DNA of 64,000 bases from positions 2,294,001 through 2,358,000 of the forward strand of contig NZ_CP018787.1 of NCBI RefSeq assembly GCF_002127965.1, written 5' to 3'. The DNA comes from Oxalobacter formigenes. Lineage in GTDB: Bacteria > Pseudomonadota > Gammaproteobacteria > Burkholderiales > Burkholderiaceae_D. The position numbers and the translations under genes were made by a program. Positions within the stretch are counted from its first letter, which is position 1. The number at the start of each line of letters is the position of its first letter. Shown in pieces: positions 47,367 to 56,736 of the stretch. A model generated the notes under the pieces. The model searched no databases. It worked only from the letters and a program-made list of their open reading frames with translations, and was not told where the DNA came from.

Positions 47367-47524
47367 AATATTAATCCTTAACATGCGACATATGGAGAAT
47401 TAACCCCAGGTGCCGTGAACAAATAAAATAAATACCGGTCATATAACCGGTAGCGCAGTATAACGGAAAAGCGTTTTCTGTACAATATGGATATTAGCGG
47501 ATTCTTCATTACAAGGAAAACATC

Positions 47525-48004
47525 ATGAAACGTCTTTCGTTATTGATTCTGCCCGTTTTACTGGCACTCTCTGGTTGCGCTTCCATATTTACCAATCCTG
47601 CCCCGGGTTCGACGGTTGCCGAAGTGATTGCATTGAAAGGCCAGCCGGATGCGCAGTATCAGGATGGAAATACAACGCTCCTTGAATGGTCTGTTCCGGC
47701 TTACGGGGATCATGCCTGGATGGCACGTATTGGGCCGGACGGAAAACTGATTTCCTACAAACAGGTTTTGACGCGTGAAAATTTCGGCACGATCAAGATT
47801 AATGAATTCACCAAAAACGATGTTCTGAAAACGGTCGGTCATCCGACAGAAACTGAAATGTCGCCCTTGTCAGGCTATGAAATCTGGTCTTACCGTTATC
47901 TGGAAGAAGGCATATGGCATTCGATGATGCATGTTTTTTTCGATAGCAACGGAGTCGTCCGGAAAATGGAAAACGGGCAGGATCCGATGTACCTGCTCGA
48001 CTGA
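47525..48004 (+). CDS. BamE-like-fold lipoprotein, paralogue 1
   Basis: 159 residues with a lipoprotein signal (MKRLSLLILPVLLALSG, lipobox LSGC). The mature part contains two similar halves. The first is GSTVAEVIALKGQPDAQYQDG plus MARIGPDGKLISY. The second is FTKNDVLKTVGHPTETEM plus FDSNGVVRKMENGQDP. This layout resembles the SmpA/OmlA (BamE-like) fold, seen by pattern only. Closely related to the next gene, 54 bases away on the same strand. Envelope role inferred from the signal; specific function unknown. Confidence 0.75.
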   Translation: MKRLSLLILPVLLALSGCASIFTNPAPGSTVAEVIALKGQPDAQYQDGNTTLLEWSVPAYGDHAWMARIGPDGKLISYKQVLTRENFGTIKINEFTKNDVLKTVGHPTETEMSPLSGYEIWSYRYLEEGIWHSMMHVFFDSNGVVRKMENGQDPMYLLD

Positions 48005-48058
48005 TAAAGAATGAGCAATGACAAGGGCACAAGGGTAATAAAACGTGAGGAGATTAGC

Positions 48059-48622
48059 ATGAAGCACACGCTTTCGGCACTTGTACTGGCTACCAGCCTG
48101 ACACTGGCGGGCTGCGCCAGTGTTTTCACTCCCCTGACTCCCGGCATGCCGGTACAGGAAGTCATTGCATTGAAAGGACAGCCTGCCATCCAGTATCCGG
48201 ATGGCAACACGACCATTCTGGAATGGCCTGCCGGTGAATGGTCCCAATACGCCTATATGGCCCGTATCGGCCCGGACGGCAAACTGATTTCTTACGATAA
48301 TGTCCGTACCCGTGAACAATTCGCCAAAATCAAGGTCAACCAGTTCAACAAGAACGACGTTTTGCGGACAATCGGCCACCCGACTGAAACGGAATACCTG
48401 CCTTTGAAAAAACAGGAAGTCTGGTCTTACCGTTACAAGGAAGAAGGTATGTGGAATTCGATGATGCACGTCTACTTCGACGGCAGCGGTATCGTCCGGG
48501 GCATGGAAAACGGACAGGACCCGCTTTATCTCCGGGATGGTTTCTGGGGACCGGGTGTTGGAATCGGTATCGGTAGCGGCGGCCGTATCGGGGGTGGAAT
48601 CGGCGTCGGCATCGGATTCTGA
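48059..48622 (+). CDS. BamE-like-fold lipoprotein, paralogue 2 with Gly-rich tail
   Basis: 187 residues from ATG 48059, with AGGAG six bases upstream; the longer in-frame version starting at 48011 would bury the signal peptide. Lipobox LAGC. The body is parallel to the preceding gene (PVQEVIALKGQPAIQYPDG, MARIGPDGKLISYDN, FNKNDVLRTIGHPTETEY). The paralogue differs by about 25 extra C-terminal residues that are almost all Gly, Ile and Val (PGVGIGIGSGGRIGG). Such tails occur in some secreted or surface proteins. Tandem duplication; a strong terminator follows. Confidence 0.75.
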   Translation: MKHTLSALVLATSLTLAGCASVFTPLTPGMPVQEVIALKGQPAIQYPDGNTTILEWPAGEWSQYAYMARIGPDGKLISYDNVRTREQFAKIKVNQFNKNDVLRTIGHPTETEYLPLKKQEVWSYRYKEEGMWNSMMHVYFDGSGIVRGMENGQDPLYLRDGFWGPGVGIGIGSGGRIGGGIGVGIGF

Positions 48623-48638
48623 CAAGAGTTTTACCCAA

Positions 48639-48669
48639 TAAAAAAGGATGCGAAATTCGCATCCTTTTT
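48639..48669. terminator. Bidirectional terminator between the lipoprotein pair and leuA
   Basis: GGATGCGAA/TTCGCATCC stem with flanking A and T runs, between convergent genes. Confidence 0.9.
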
Positions 48670-48685
48670 CTGATTTCAAAACTGC

Positions 48686-50203
48686 TCAGATGACTTTGGA
48701 AACGGCATCGATATATGCGTTTACGGAAGCGGTAATGATATCGGTATTGGCCGAGAAGCCATAGAATACCTTGCCTTTGTTCGCTACCTGAATATGGACC
48801 TTGCCTACATCGTCAGTGCCACGGGTAAAGGCCTGAATCAGGAATTCTTCGAGCGTGACTTTCTGGGTGATCAACTGGCGAACGGCATTGATCGACGCAT
48901 CGATAGGGCCGTTACCGGAAGCGGTTGCGACACAGGCTTCACCGTCGATCAACAGACGGACGGTAGCCATCGGGATGGCGTCCTTGCCGCAAACGACCTG
49001 CAGGTAATCCAGCTTGATTCTTCTGGCGTCTTCGACCATTTCGGTACCGGCCAGATTGCGCAGATCGTCGTCGGAAACGGATTTCTGTGCATCGGCCACG
49101 ACGAGGAATTTGCTGTAGGCGACATCCAGTTCGGCATGGGACAGGTTGTATCCCAGACGGCGCAAGTGATGGTCGAGTGCAGCACGGCCACTGCGGGCAG
49201 TTAATACGATGGACGAATCGGTAACGCCAATATCGGCCGGATCGATGATTTCGTAGTTTTCACGATTCTTCAGAACACCGTCCTGATGGATACCGGAAGA
49301 GTGTGCAAACGCGTTGCGCCCGACGATTGCCTTGTTTGCCTGAACCGGCATACGCATCAGGTTGGAGACCAGACGGGAAGTCTTCAAAATCTTGGTGGTA
49401 TCGATGTCCGTATAGGCCGGAATGTCCTTGCGGCATTTCAGGATCATGACGATTTCTTCCAGCGAGGTATTCCCTGCGCGTTCGCCGATACCGTTGATCG
49501 TGCATTCGACCTGACGGATACCGTTCATGATGCCGGCCAGTGCGTTTGCGGTCGCCATGCCCAGATCGTTATGGCAGTGTGCAGACAGAACGGCACGGTC
49601 GACATTGGCGACGTTTTCTTTCAGGTACCTGATCTTTTCGCCGTATTCATAAGGCGTGCAGTAACCGGTCGTGTCAGGCAAGTTGATGACGGTGGCACCG
49701 GCAGCGATGACCGCCTCGACGACTTGCGCAAGGAAGGCGTTATCGCTTCGGCCTGCGTCTTCCGCAAAGAATTCAACGTCATCGACGTATTTGCGGGCAT
49801 ATTTCACCATCTGCACGGCACGTTCGAGAATCTGTTCAGGCGTCGAATTGAATTTGGAATAAATATGATAAGGGGACGTACCGATACCGGTATGGATACG
49901 GCCTTTTTTGGCATATTTCAGGGCTTCGGCAGCCACGTCGATATCTTTTTCTTTCGCTCTTGTCAGGGCGGAGATGACGGGATTGCTGACGACTTTGGAA
50001 ATCTCGACAACGGATTTGAAATCGCCCGGGCTGGAAATCGGGAAACCGGCTTCGATGACGTCCACACCCAGTTCTTCCAGAGCTTTTGCCACCTCGATTT
50101 TTTCAAGTGTATTCAGCTGGCTCCCGGGGACTTGTTCCCCGTCGCGCAAGGTCGTATCGAATATGATGATTTTTTCTGCTGAATCTGCAGTGGTGGCAAC
50201 CAT
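48686..50203 (-). CDS. leuA: 2-isopropylmalate synthase
   Basis: First committed step of leucine biosynthesis, from acetyl-CoA and 2-oxoisovalerate. 505 residues: HMGL-like catalytic barrel ([18 protein letters not shown], with metal-site HxH in [10 protein letters not shown]), linker, and LeuA dimer domain for leucine feedback (from about 370). AAGGAG precedes the ATG by seven bases. It sits 311 bases behind pssA and has its own promoter and possibly a leucine-rich leader peptide. The psd-pssA-leuA order is characteristic of Burkholderiales. Confidence 0.97.
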   Translation of the reverse strand: MVATTADSAEKIIIFDTTLRDGEQVPGSQLNTLEKIEVAKALEELGVDVIEAGFPISSPGDFKSVVEISKVVSNPVISALTRAKEKDIDVAAEALKYAKKGRIHTGIGTSPYHIYSKFNSTPEQILERAVQMVKYARKYVDDVEFFAEDAGRSDNAFLAQVVEAVIAAGATVINLPDTTGYCTPYEYGEKIRYLKENVANVDRAVLSAHCHNDLGMATANALAGIMNGIRQVECTINGIGERAGNTSLEEIVMILKCRKDIPAYTDIDTTKILKTSRLVSNLMRMPVQANKAIVGRNAFAHSSGIHQDGVLKNRENYEIIDPADIGVTDSSIVLTARSGRAALDHHLRRLGYNLSHAELDVAYSKFLVVADAQKSVSDDDLRNLAGTEMVEDARRIKLDYLQVVCGKDAIPMATVRLLIDGEACVATASGNGPIDASINAVRQLITQKVTLEEFLIQAFTRGTDDVGKVHIQVANKGKVFYGFSANTDIITASVNAYIDAVSKVI

Positions 50204-50313
50204 GATGAGCTCCTTAGGATAGTTCGATTTCTATTAATTGATCAGGAATAAATTCCAGCTGCCTTTCCTTTTGGGAAAAGACCAGATAAGACAGGAATTG
50301 TGGGTAAGAGATG

Positions 50314-50406
50314 TCAGCACGCCTGGCGCGCTAGAACGGGTAATAGCGACAAGCCAAGGAACCTGTCGCTGAAGGTATATGCTGAATTGAAAATGTCGGT
50401 ATTCAT
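50314..50406 (-). CDS. Possible leucine-rich leader peptide of leuA
   Basis: A 30-codon frame from ATG 50406 to TGA 50314, with a run FLGLSLLPVLA containing five leucines encoded by five codons including CTA twice and TTA once. The RNA around these codons can form AGCGACA/TGTCGCT, and a second stem overlaps the stop. That is the pattern of amino-acid attenuators, but no T-run terminator was seen. The start lies only about two bases from the expected transcription start, so initiation would be leaderless. Candidate only. Confidence 0.3.
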   Translation of the reverse strand: MNTDIFNSAYTFSDRFLGLSLLPVLARQAC

Positions 50407-50414
50407 GGGAAAAA

Positions 50415-50443
50415 ACTATAAGCTCCTTTTTCAATTCTTGCAA
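50415..50443 (-). promoter_or_regulatory. sigma70 promoter for leuA
   Basis: On the minus strand TTGCAA (50443-50438), 17 bases, TATAGT (50420-50415), about 210 bases before the leuA start codon. Both boxes are near consensus with ideal spacing. Confidence 0.65.
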
Positions 50444-50514
50444 ACTTTTTCAAAAAGCGGATTCATATAATTCAATATTGTATCCATTTTACAAATTCAC
50501 GTGTTTTTCCCATC

Positions 50515-51309
50515 TCACTCGTGGTGGTCTTCTTCCGTCTGGACGATGCTGACCGGTTTTCCCTTCAGCTTGTGCCAGAGATAGACGACATAGCCTGAAA
50601 CGCCATAAATGACGAACAATCCGAAAAGCACTTTGGGCGGATCGAAAGAAATCGTGACGAAAATCAGGACGACGAGAATGACGGCGATGAACGGTACGGA
50701 TTTGCGGATGTCCATTACCTTGAAACTGTAGAACGGGACATTCGACACCATCGTCAAACCGGCATACAGAGTCAAAATCCATGATGTCCAGTAAAAATCG
50801 CTTCCGGCAAAACCGATGTCATCCATCAGCCAGATGAATCCGGCAACCAGCGCGGCAGCCGCCGGGCTGGGCAATCCCTGAAAAAAACGCTTGTCGACCA
50901 CTTTTATATTGGTATTGAATCGGGCCAGCCTCAAGGCAGCACAAGCGCAGAAAACAAAAGCCGAAACCCAGCCGATGCGCCCCATTCCTTTCAAAGACCA
51001 TTCATAAACGACCAGTGCAGGCGCAGCGCCGAACGCGACCATATCGGCAAGGCTGTCGAGCTGCGCGCCGAATTCGCTTTGCGTCCTTGTCAGGCGGGCG
51101 ACCCGGCCATCCATGCTGTCAAGGATCATGGAAATGAAGATGGCGACGGTTGCCTGCTTGAATTCCAGATTCAGGGACATGACGATGGCATAGAAACCGC
51201 AAAACAGGGAAGAGATCGTGATGGCATTGGGCAACAGGTAGATGCCCCTGCGGCGCAACCTGGCTTTTGCCGGATTCGATTCAGTGACTGCTTTTTGCGG
51301 CTCATCCAT
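50515..51309 (-). CDS. pssA: CDP-diacylglycerol-serine O-phosphatidyltransferase
   Basis: Membrane enzyme making phosphatidylserine. 264 residues with about eight hydrophobic segments. The CDP-alcohol phosphotransferase motif is complete: D67-G68, A71-R72, G81, D85, D89. Follows psd by 50 bases, so substrate and product enzymes of phosphatidylethanolamine synthesis are co-transcribed. The hydrophilic C-terminus ends EEDHHE. Confidence 0.95.
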   Translation of the reverse strand: MDEPQKAVTESNPAKARLRRRGIYLLPNAITISSLFCGFYAIVMSLNLEFKQATVAIFISMILDSMDGRVARLTRTQSEFGAQLDSLADMVAFGAAPALVVYEWSLKGMGRIGWVSAFVFCACAALRLARFNTNIKVVDKRFFQGLPSPAAAALVAGFIWLMDDIGFAGSDFYWTSWILTLYAGLTMVSNVPFYSFKVMDIRKSVPFIAVILVVLIFVTISFDPPKVLFGLFVIYGVSGYVVYLWHKLKGKPVSIVQTEEDHHE

Positions 51310-51359
51310 GCCAATACTCCGAAAATATGGAAAGTGTTTTATTTAATACCGGGCCAAAC

Positions 51360-52013
51360 TCAATTTTGTTCGTCAACCAGCTCTGCCAGTATGGTTTCGG
51401 TGGCATAAACCTTTTCGCCTACCGTTACTTTCGGTACAGCTGAAAGCGGCAGATACACATCGACACGGGAACCGAAACGGATAAATCCGAACCGCTGCCC
51501 TTTCGTCAATTCATCGCCCTTGCCGACATAGCACAAGATACGGCGTGCGATAAGACCAGCCACCTGCACACAGGTCACCATCTGACCATTCGATGCTGAA
51601 ATGACCAATGCGTTCCGTTCATTTTCAATCGATGCCTTGTCAAGGTCGGCATTGACGAATTTGCCCGGGAAATATTGCACTTTTTCAATCTTGCCGTCGA
51701 CAGGTGACCGGTTGGAATGGACGTTGAAAACATTCATGAAAACGCTGATTTTCAGGGCATCCCTTTCTCCATAGATGTCTCTCGTCTTTTCGACGACGAC
51801 GATACGCCCGTCAGCTGGTGAAAGCACCGCTTTTTCATCGTCCGGAACCGTCCTGCCCGGATCACGGAAAAACTGCAATACAAAGAGACTGATGATCCAT
51901 AACGGAATCGACCATACGCCCCATTTGTAAGTCACTATTCCCGTAATGACGAAAGACACCACAATAAAAAGCCAGCCTTCGCGAGCAATAATGGGATGAG
52001 GATAATTTTTCAA
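51360..52013 (-). CDS. psd: Phosphatidylserine decarboxylase proenzyme
   Basis: Converts phosphatidylserine to phosphatidylethanolamine at the inner membrane. 217 residues, the short PSD-A-type form. Autocleavage occurs before S182 in [11 protein letters not shown] to give the pyruvoyl group. Conserved [11 protein letters not shown] and [16 protein letters not shown] precede it. TTG start is supported by GGAG five bases before it. No ilvC is found upstream as in many relatives; instead there is a divergent heat-shock gene. Confidence 0.94.
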   Translation of the reverse strand: MKNYPHPIIAREGWLFIVVSFVITGIVTYKWGVWSIPLWIISLFVLQFFRDPGRTVPDDEKAVLSPADGRIVVVEKTRDIYGERDALKISVFMNVFNVHSNRSPVDGKIEKVQYFPGKFVNADLDKASIENERNALVISASNGQMVTCVQVAGLIARRILCYVGKGDELTKGQRFGFIRFGSRVDVYLPLSAVPKVTVGEKVYATETILAELVDEQN

Positions 52014-52115
52014 TGCTACTCCGATTGCATAACAGTCAAGACCCGTATTCTATTCTCAATCGCCCGGTCCTGAAAACAGGCAGTTCTCTTTTCGTTGGAA
52101 AAATGAATGGGGGCT

Positions 52116-52143
52116 CTTGAATAATCGAAAATCGAATCCATAT
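52116..52143 (+). promoter_or_regulatory. Candidate sigma32 (heat-shock) promoter for hsp20-lon
   Basis: CTTGAA, 16 bases, CCATAT matches the core of the sigma32 consensus (CTTGAA ... CCCCATNT). It is 221 bases before the hsp20 start. The 350-base gap between psd and hsp20 shows no gene. Confidence 0.5.
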
Positions 52144-52364
52144 TCACTGTAAATTGAATATTTCCACCAATCACAAAACCTTTTTGAAATTATGGCTGTT
52201 TTTTGCCGATTTTGAAATCATCATTGTTAAAGCACAAGCAAGAATTTCACTCATGTGCGAAGGTATCAATCTGATTGGTTCCATCCATTTTGAGTTCCGG
52301 TTCCCGGGTACAAGACACTCAGCTTAAACCCGGAACCCTTTTACTTTAGTCGGGAAAATCGATT

Positions 52365-52769
52365 ATGAAGTTTCGTGATCCAAGTAATCCCATGTGGATT
52401 CAGGCCCTGAAAATGCTGGAACAGGCAGACCAGCTCCATAAACATTTCTTTCAACTGGTCAAACCAAAACCAAGCGGCCCTGTCTGGGAACCGCCTGCCG
52501 ATATTCTTGAAACAGACAGGCAGTTTCTGATATTGATCGCACTGCCCGGAGTGGACCCTTCCGGGGTTACGGTCGTCATTGACGAGAATGCCCTGCATAT
52601 TGTGGGCGAACGGCCGCTCATGATCAGTCGGGATACCGTCATCAGACGGCTTGAAATTCCATATGGCCGATTCGAGAAACGGATCAGTTTGCCCGCCGGA
52701 AATTACAAAATGACTGAAAACGTCCTGATGAATGGATGTTTGCGACTGGTGTTGAATAAACTTGGTTGA
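52365..52769 (+). CDS. Small heat-shock protein Hsp20 (divergent)
   Basis: 134 residues with an alpha-crystallin domain at about 44-134: PPADILETDRQFLILIALPGV, ENALHIVGER, IPYGRFEKRISLP. It ends soon after the last beta strands and lacks the C-terminal IXI tail used for oligomer contacts. ATP-independent holdase by family. Ten bases before lon, so the pair is almost surely an operon under the heat-shock-like promoter. Confidence 0.85.
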   Translation: MKFRDPSNPMWIQALKMLEQADQLHKHFFQLVKPKPSGPVWEPPADILETDRQFLILIALPGVDPSGVTVVIDENALHIVGERPLMISRDTVIRRLEIPYGRFEKRISLPAGNYKMTENVLMNGCLRLVLNKLG

Positions 52770-52779
52770 CAGGTGAGTT

Positions 52780-55227
52780 ATGAATTCCCAAGAGTCTGAA
52801 AAAATGGATGCCGTCAGTAAAAACGCTGAAAACAATCCGGCGCAGGAAAACAGTTCCGCTGACGAAAAAAACAGTTATCCGGCCATCCCTGAAGATGCCC
52901 TGATCATCATTCCCGTCAGAAACATGGTTCTGTTTCCCGGCATGGTGGTTCCGATTACGATTGCACGGGAAAAATCTCTTGCAGCCGCCCAGGCCGCCAT
53001 GCGCGGTGACCGCCAGATCGGTGTGGTTCTTCAAAAAAACCCGGAGACTGCCGACCCGAAACTGGACGATCTTTATCCGGTCGGCACTGTCGGCAATATT
53101 CTGCGTTATGTCGCCACGTCTTCCGACGCGCATCACGTTGTCTGTCAGGGTGAAGGACGCTTTCGTCTGAAAGAAATACTGGATGGTTATCCGTTTCTTG
53201 TCGCCCGTGTCGAAGAAATTCAGGGCGAGCCTGAAGATAATGCGGAAATACAGGCACGCCTGCTTCAGTTGAAACAGAAAGCGCTTGAAGTCCTGCAGCT
53301 GATCCCGGAAGTGCCGCAGGAGCTGTCCGATTCGATCAATGGCGTTACATCCGCATCCCTCCTGTCCGACCTGATCACCGGCCTTATGGATCTGAGTCCG
53401 GAAGAAAAGCAGGAAATTCTGGAAACGTCTGATTTGAAAAACCGGCTCGACCGGCTGCTTTCGCTCGTCAACTATCGCCTTGAAGTCCTTCGTGTCAGCA
53501 GGGATATCGATGAGCAGACGAAAAACCGGCTCGACGACCGCCACCGTGAAGCGCTGTTGCGTGAACAGCTGAGAACGATCCAGACCCAGCTGGGAGACAT
53601 TGACGATTCATCCTCCGAAGCAGCTGAACTGGCTGAAAAAATCGAAAACGCCAAAATGCCCGAGGAGGTGAAAACACATGCCCTGAAAGAATTGAACCGT
53701 TTCAGGAACATGTCGGAATCTTCCGGCGAATATTCGATGCTTCATACCTATCTGGAATGGCTGACGGAACTGCCATGGGCGATTTCGTCTGAAGACAGGA
53801 CGGATATTGCGGAAGCCAGAAAGATTCTCGATGAGGATCATTACGGTCTTGAAAAAGTCAAAAAACGCATTCTTGAATTTCTGGCCGTTCACAAACTGAA
53901 TCCGGAAGGCAAAAGTCCGCTTCTGTGTTTCATCGGCCCACCGGGGGTCGGCAAAACCTCATTGGGACAAAGTATCGCGAAAGCGACGGGAAGGGAATTC
54001 GTCCGGGTCAGTATGGGCGGCGTTCATGACGAGGCTGAAATCCGCGGGCACCGGCGAACTTATATCGGTGCGTTACCCGGCAATATCATTCAGGCGATCC
54101 GTCGTGCAGGCACGAACAATTGCGTCATGTTGCTGGATGAAGTGGACAAGCTCGGCAACGGCGTTCATGGCGATCCTTCAGCAGCATTGCTCGAAGTGCT
54201 CGATCCTGCCCAGAACAGCACCTTCCGGGACAATTATCTGGCGGTTCCTTTCGATCTGTCGAAAGTGATGTTCATCTGTACGGCCAACAATCCGGATACC
54301 ATTCCCGGTCCACTGCGCGACCGTCTGGAAATGATCCAGCTGCCCGGTTACACCGAACAGGAAAAAACCCAGATTGCCCTGCGCTATCTGATCAAACGCC
54401 AACGGGAAGAAAACGGGCTGAAACCGGAAAATTGCGACATTACGGAAGGCGCCATTCACGACATCATCGGCAATTACACACGTGAAGCCGGGGTTCGTAA
54501 TCTGGAAAGGCTTATCGGAAGCGTTTTCAGGAATGTCGCCATGAAAATTGCCGAAGGCACCGAAGAAAAGGTCACTGTCGATTCAGCTGAATTACCCGAT
54601 ATTCTGGGTGCACCGATATTCGAAAGTGAAATCGCCATGCGATCCAGCATGCCGGGCATTGCAACCGGACTGGCATGGACACCTGTCGGTGGAGATATTC
54701 TCTTTATCGAAGCCAGCCGTGTTGCCGGCAATAACAGGCTGATTTTGACCGGTCAACTGGGCGATGTGATGAAAGAAAGTGCACAGGCAGCCCTGACACT
54801 GGTGAAAGCGCGTGCAACCGATTTGAAAATCAATCCGGAATTGCTCGACCATAGCGAAATTCATGTTCACGTTCCGGCTGGCGCCATTCCGAAAGACGGT
54901 CCGAGTGCCGGGGTCGCCATGTTTCTGGCACTTTCGTCCGTCATGATGAACAAGCCGATCGCCAGCGATCATGCCATGACAGGCGAGATCAGCTTGCGTG
55001 GACTGGTTCTGCCGGTCGGCGGCATCAAGGAGAAGGTTCTGGCTGCGCTGCGTGCCGGTATCAAAACCGTCATGCTCCCGGCACGGAACAAACGCGATCT
55101 GGACGATATTCCGGAAGAAGCCCGCAATCAATTGAAGTTCGTTTTTCTGGAAACGGTTGACGACGCCATTCGTTCCGGACTCGTTCATGATGATGGCAAA
55201 ATCGACGACGAAAATCTGAACAAGTAA
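52780..55227 (+). CDS. lon: ATP-dependent protease Lon
   Basis: Cytoplasmic AAA+ serine protease degrading misfolded and regulatory proteins. 815 residues: N-terminal substrate domain (about 40-230), AAA+ with Walker A GPPGVGKT (386-393) and [10 protein letters not shown], proteolytic domain with catalytic S709 in [11 protein letters not shown] and K750 in VGGIKEKVL. It has a short acidic N-terminal extension rich in Glu, Asn and Lys. Co-transcribed behind hsp20. A terminator follows. Confidence 0.97.
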   Translation: MNSQESEKMDAVSKNAENNPAQENSSADEKNSYPAIPEDALIIIPVRNMVLFPGMVVPITIAREKSLAAAQAAMRGDRQIGVVLQKNPETADPKLDDLYPVGTVGNILRYVATSSDAHHVVCQGEGRFRLKEILDGYPFLVARVEEIQGEPEDNAEIQARLLQLKQKALEVLQLIPEVPQELSDSINGVTSASLLSDLITGLMDLSPEEKQEILETSDLKNRLDRLLSLVNYRLEVLRVSRDIDEQTKNRLDDRHREALLREQLRTIQTQLGDIDDSSSEAAELAEKIENAKMPEEVKTHALKELNRFRNMSESSGEYSMLHTYLEWLTELPWAISSEDRTDIAEARKILDEDHYGLEKVKKRILEFLAVHKLNPEGKSPLLCFIGPPGVGKTSLGQSIAKATGREFVRVSMGGVHDEAEIRGHRRTYIGALPGNIIQAIRRAGTNNCVMLLDEVDKLGNGVHGDPSAALLEVLDPAQNSTFRDNYLAVPFDLSKVMFICTANNPDTIPGPLRDRLEMIQLPGYTEQEKTQIALRYLIKRQREENGLKPENCDITEGAIHDIIGNYTREAGVRNLERLIGSVFRNVAMKIAEGTEEKVTVDSAELPDILGAPIFESEIAMRSSMPGIATGLAWTPVGGDILFIEASRVAGNNRLILTGQLGDVMKESAQAALTLVKARATDLKINPELLDHSEIHVHVPAGAIPKDGPSAGVAMFLALSSVMMNKPIASDHAMTGEISLRGLVLPVGGIKEKVLAALRAGIKTVMLPARNKRDLDDIPEEARNQLKFVFLETVDDAIRSGLVHDDGKIDDENLNK

Positions 55228-55241
55228 AAACGGTAAAAAAC

Positions 55242-55275
55242 AAAGGTGTTTCTCTTATCCGGAGAAACACCTTTT
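55242..55275. terminator. Terminator between lon and the PEBP gene
   Basis: AAAGGTGTTTCTC pairs fully with GAGAAACACCTTT across a 7-base loop; T runs on both sides allow use by both convergent genes. Confidence 0.88.
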
Positions 55276-55299
55276 CTCTATCTTTTCAGAAAATCCTCT

Positions 55300-55782
55300 T
55301 CAGGCATTTTCCTTTTTGACGTAAAGGCCGATCATCTCGGTCTGTGCCAGAATGTGCCCTTCCATTTTTTTGACGACTTCCGCCTTGGTCGTATTGCCCA
55401 TATCCGGCAAAACCGTATCCAGTGCATAAAGCTTGAAAAAATAACGGTGCGTACCGATTGGCGGACATGGGCCGCTATATCCGGCAAACTGGCGGTCGTT
55501 CGTGCCGATCAGGGTTCCTTTCGGCAAATCCTTGTCCTGTACCGCTTCCGGCAAGGAACCGGCTTCAGGAGGCAGGTTATACAAAACCCAGTGAACCCAG
55601 GTCATTTTCGGCGCTGCCGGATCGGGAGCGTCCGGATCGTCGTTGATCAGTACGAGACTTTTGGTTCCTGCCGGGGGCGCAGTCCATTGAAGTGGAGGAG
55701 AAATGTTTTTGCCTTCGCAAGTGTATAGCGCGGGCATTTTCGTTTTGTCGGCAAAAACCGGAGAAGTTATTTCAAATGTCAT
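55300..55782 (-). CDS. YbhB/YbcL family PEBP (Raf kinase inhibitor-like) protein
   Basis: 160 residues with no signal peptide, so likely cytoplasmic. PEBP signatures DDPDAPDP, TWVHWVLYNLP and SGPCPPIGTHRYFFKLYALD line the anion pocket. Function in bacteria is poorly defined; a role in substrate or lipid binding is only family-based. Lies 61 bases behind a second hsp20 on the same strand. Confidence 0.92.
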   Translation of the reverse strand: MTFEITSPVFADKTKMPALYTCEGKNISPPLQWTAPPAGTKSLVLINDDPDAPDPAAPKMTWVHWVLYNLPPEAGSLPEAVQDKDLPKGTLIGTNDRQFAGYSGPCPPIGTHRYFFKLYALDTVLPDMGNTTKAEVVKKMEGHILAQTEMIGLYVKKENA

Positions 55783-55843
55783 CGGTCAAAATCCTCAAAG
55801 TATGATTTGAACGGTATGAATACCGGACACTTCGGTGGCACGA

Positions 55844-56332
55844 TTACTCGACCGGAATACTCCTGATCGTTTCACTTACCGCTTTTGGCAGACGGATCGT
55901 CAGAACGCCATTGACATAGCTGGCCTGCGCTTTTTCACTATCTACATTTTTCGGCAGCGTGACGGTTCGTTCGAACGCTCCATAAGCCCGCTCGACAACG
56001 TAGAAATTGCTGCTCGGCGTTTCACGCACAGACCGTTTTTCACCACGGATGAACAAGGTATTGCCTATCACCTGAATGGAACAGTTTTCTTTTTCCACTC
56101 CCGGCATTTCAACCCGGACGATCAGCTCGGTAGCCGTTTCTTCCAGTTCCACGGCCATGATGCCCCAATGTGGGAAAGCAATTTCCTGATCGGGATAATC
56201 GTCACGTTCATAATGAACCAGTGCATTGCTGCAACGGCTCAACAATTCACGCCAGCCGTCGGACAAACTTTCCCAGGCACGATTCAATTCGCGGCCGATA
56301 TTTTTTCCGGCCTGTTTTAAAGAATCCAGCAT
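55844..56332 (-). CDS. Small heat-shock protein Hsp20 (second copy)
   Basis: 162 residues from ATG 56332, preceded by GGGAGG at a good distance; an earlier in-frame start at 56404 has no such site. Helical N-terminal arm (LKQAGKNIGRELNRAWESL), alpha-crystallin domain (IVRVEMPGVEKENCSIQV, GNTLFIRGEKR, YGAFERTVTLPKNVD, ASYVNGVLTIRLPK). It ends IRSIPVE with an I-x-I-like tail. Only distantly like the Hsp20 beside lon, so the two are separate lineages rather than a recent duplication. Confidence 0.93.
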   Translation of the reverse strand: MLDSLKQAGKNIGRELNRAWESLSDGWRELLSRCSNALVHYERDDYPDQEIAFPHWGIMAVELEETATELIVRVEMPGVEKENCSIQVIGNTLFIRGEKRSVRETPSSNFYVVERAYGAFERTVTLPKNVDSEKAQASYVNGVLTIRLPKAVSETIRSIPVE

Positions 56333-56416
56333 AAATCCTCCCTGAATCTGTTGATAGAAAGACATTAACTGCTGCGTTTCAATAATAACGTAAATTTCCG
56401 GCAAACCGGTAATTCT

Positions 56417-56689
56417 TTACTTCTTCTCCGGAGTGTATCCTTCAGCCTGATCGGCGCCTTCTCCGAAAAAGTGGTTTTCCATCTGTTCTTTCAGATATTC
56501 GCGCGCTTTGGGATCGGCCAGATTCAGACGGTATTCATTCACCAGCATGGTCTGCAATCTGACCCATGCCTCCCAGGCTTCCTTTGAAACGTTTTCATAG
56601 ATTTTCTTGCCGAGCTCTCCCGGATAAGGTGGGAAGTCTAACCCTTCGGCTTCCTTATTCAGTTTGATGCATTGAACCATTCTCGCCAT
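56417..56689 (-). CDS. yggX: Fe(2+)-trafficking / oxidative damage protection protein YggX
   Basis: 90 residues, the family length. [21 protein letters not shown] holds the conserved cysteine; [25 protein letters not shown] and MENHFFG are signature. Protects iron-sulfur proteins in enteric bacteria. Lies 47 bases after argA on the same strand. Confidence 0.95.
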   Translation of the reverse strand: MARMVQCIKLNKEAEGLDFPPYPGELGKKIYENVSKEAWEAWVRLQTMLVNEYRLNLADPKAREYLKEQMENHFFGEGADQAEGYTPEKK

Positions 56690-56736
56690 GCTGTTCTCCT
56701 AAATAATATGCTTTCTTTTTGAGCAGCGAATGCCCG

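Noticed and set aside
50234-50443. 69-codon minus-strand frame before leuA
   Set aside because: It would begin inside the -35 box of the leuA promoter, so it cannot be translated from that transcript.
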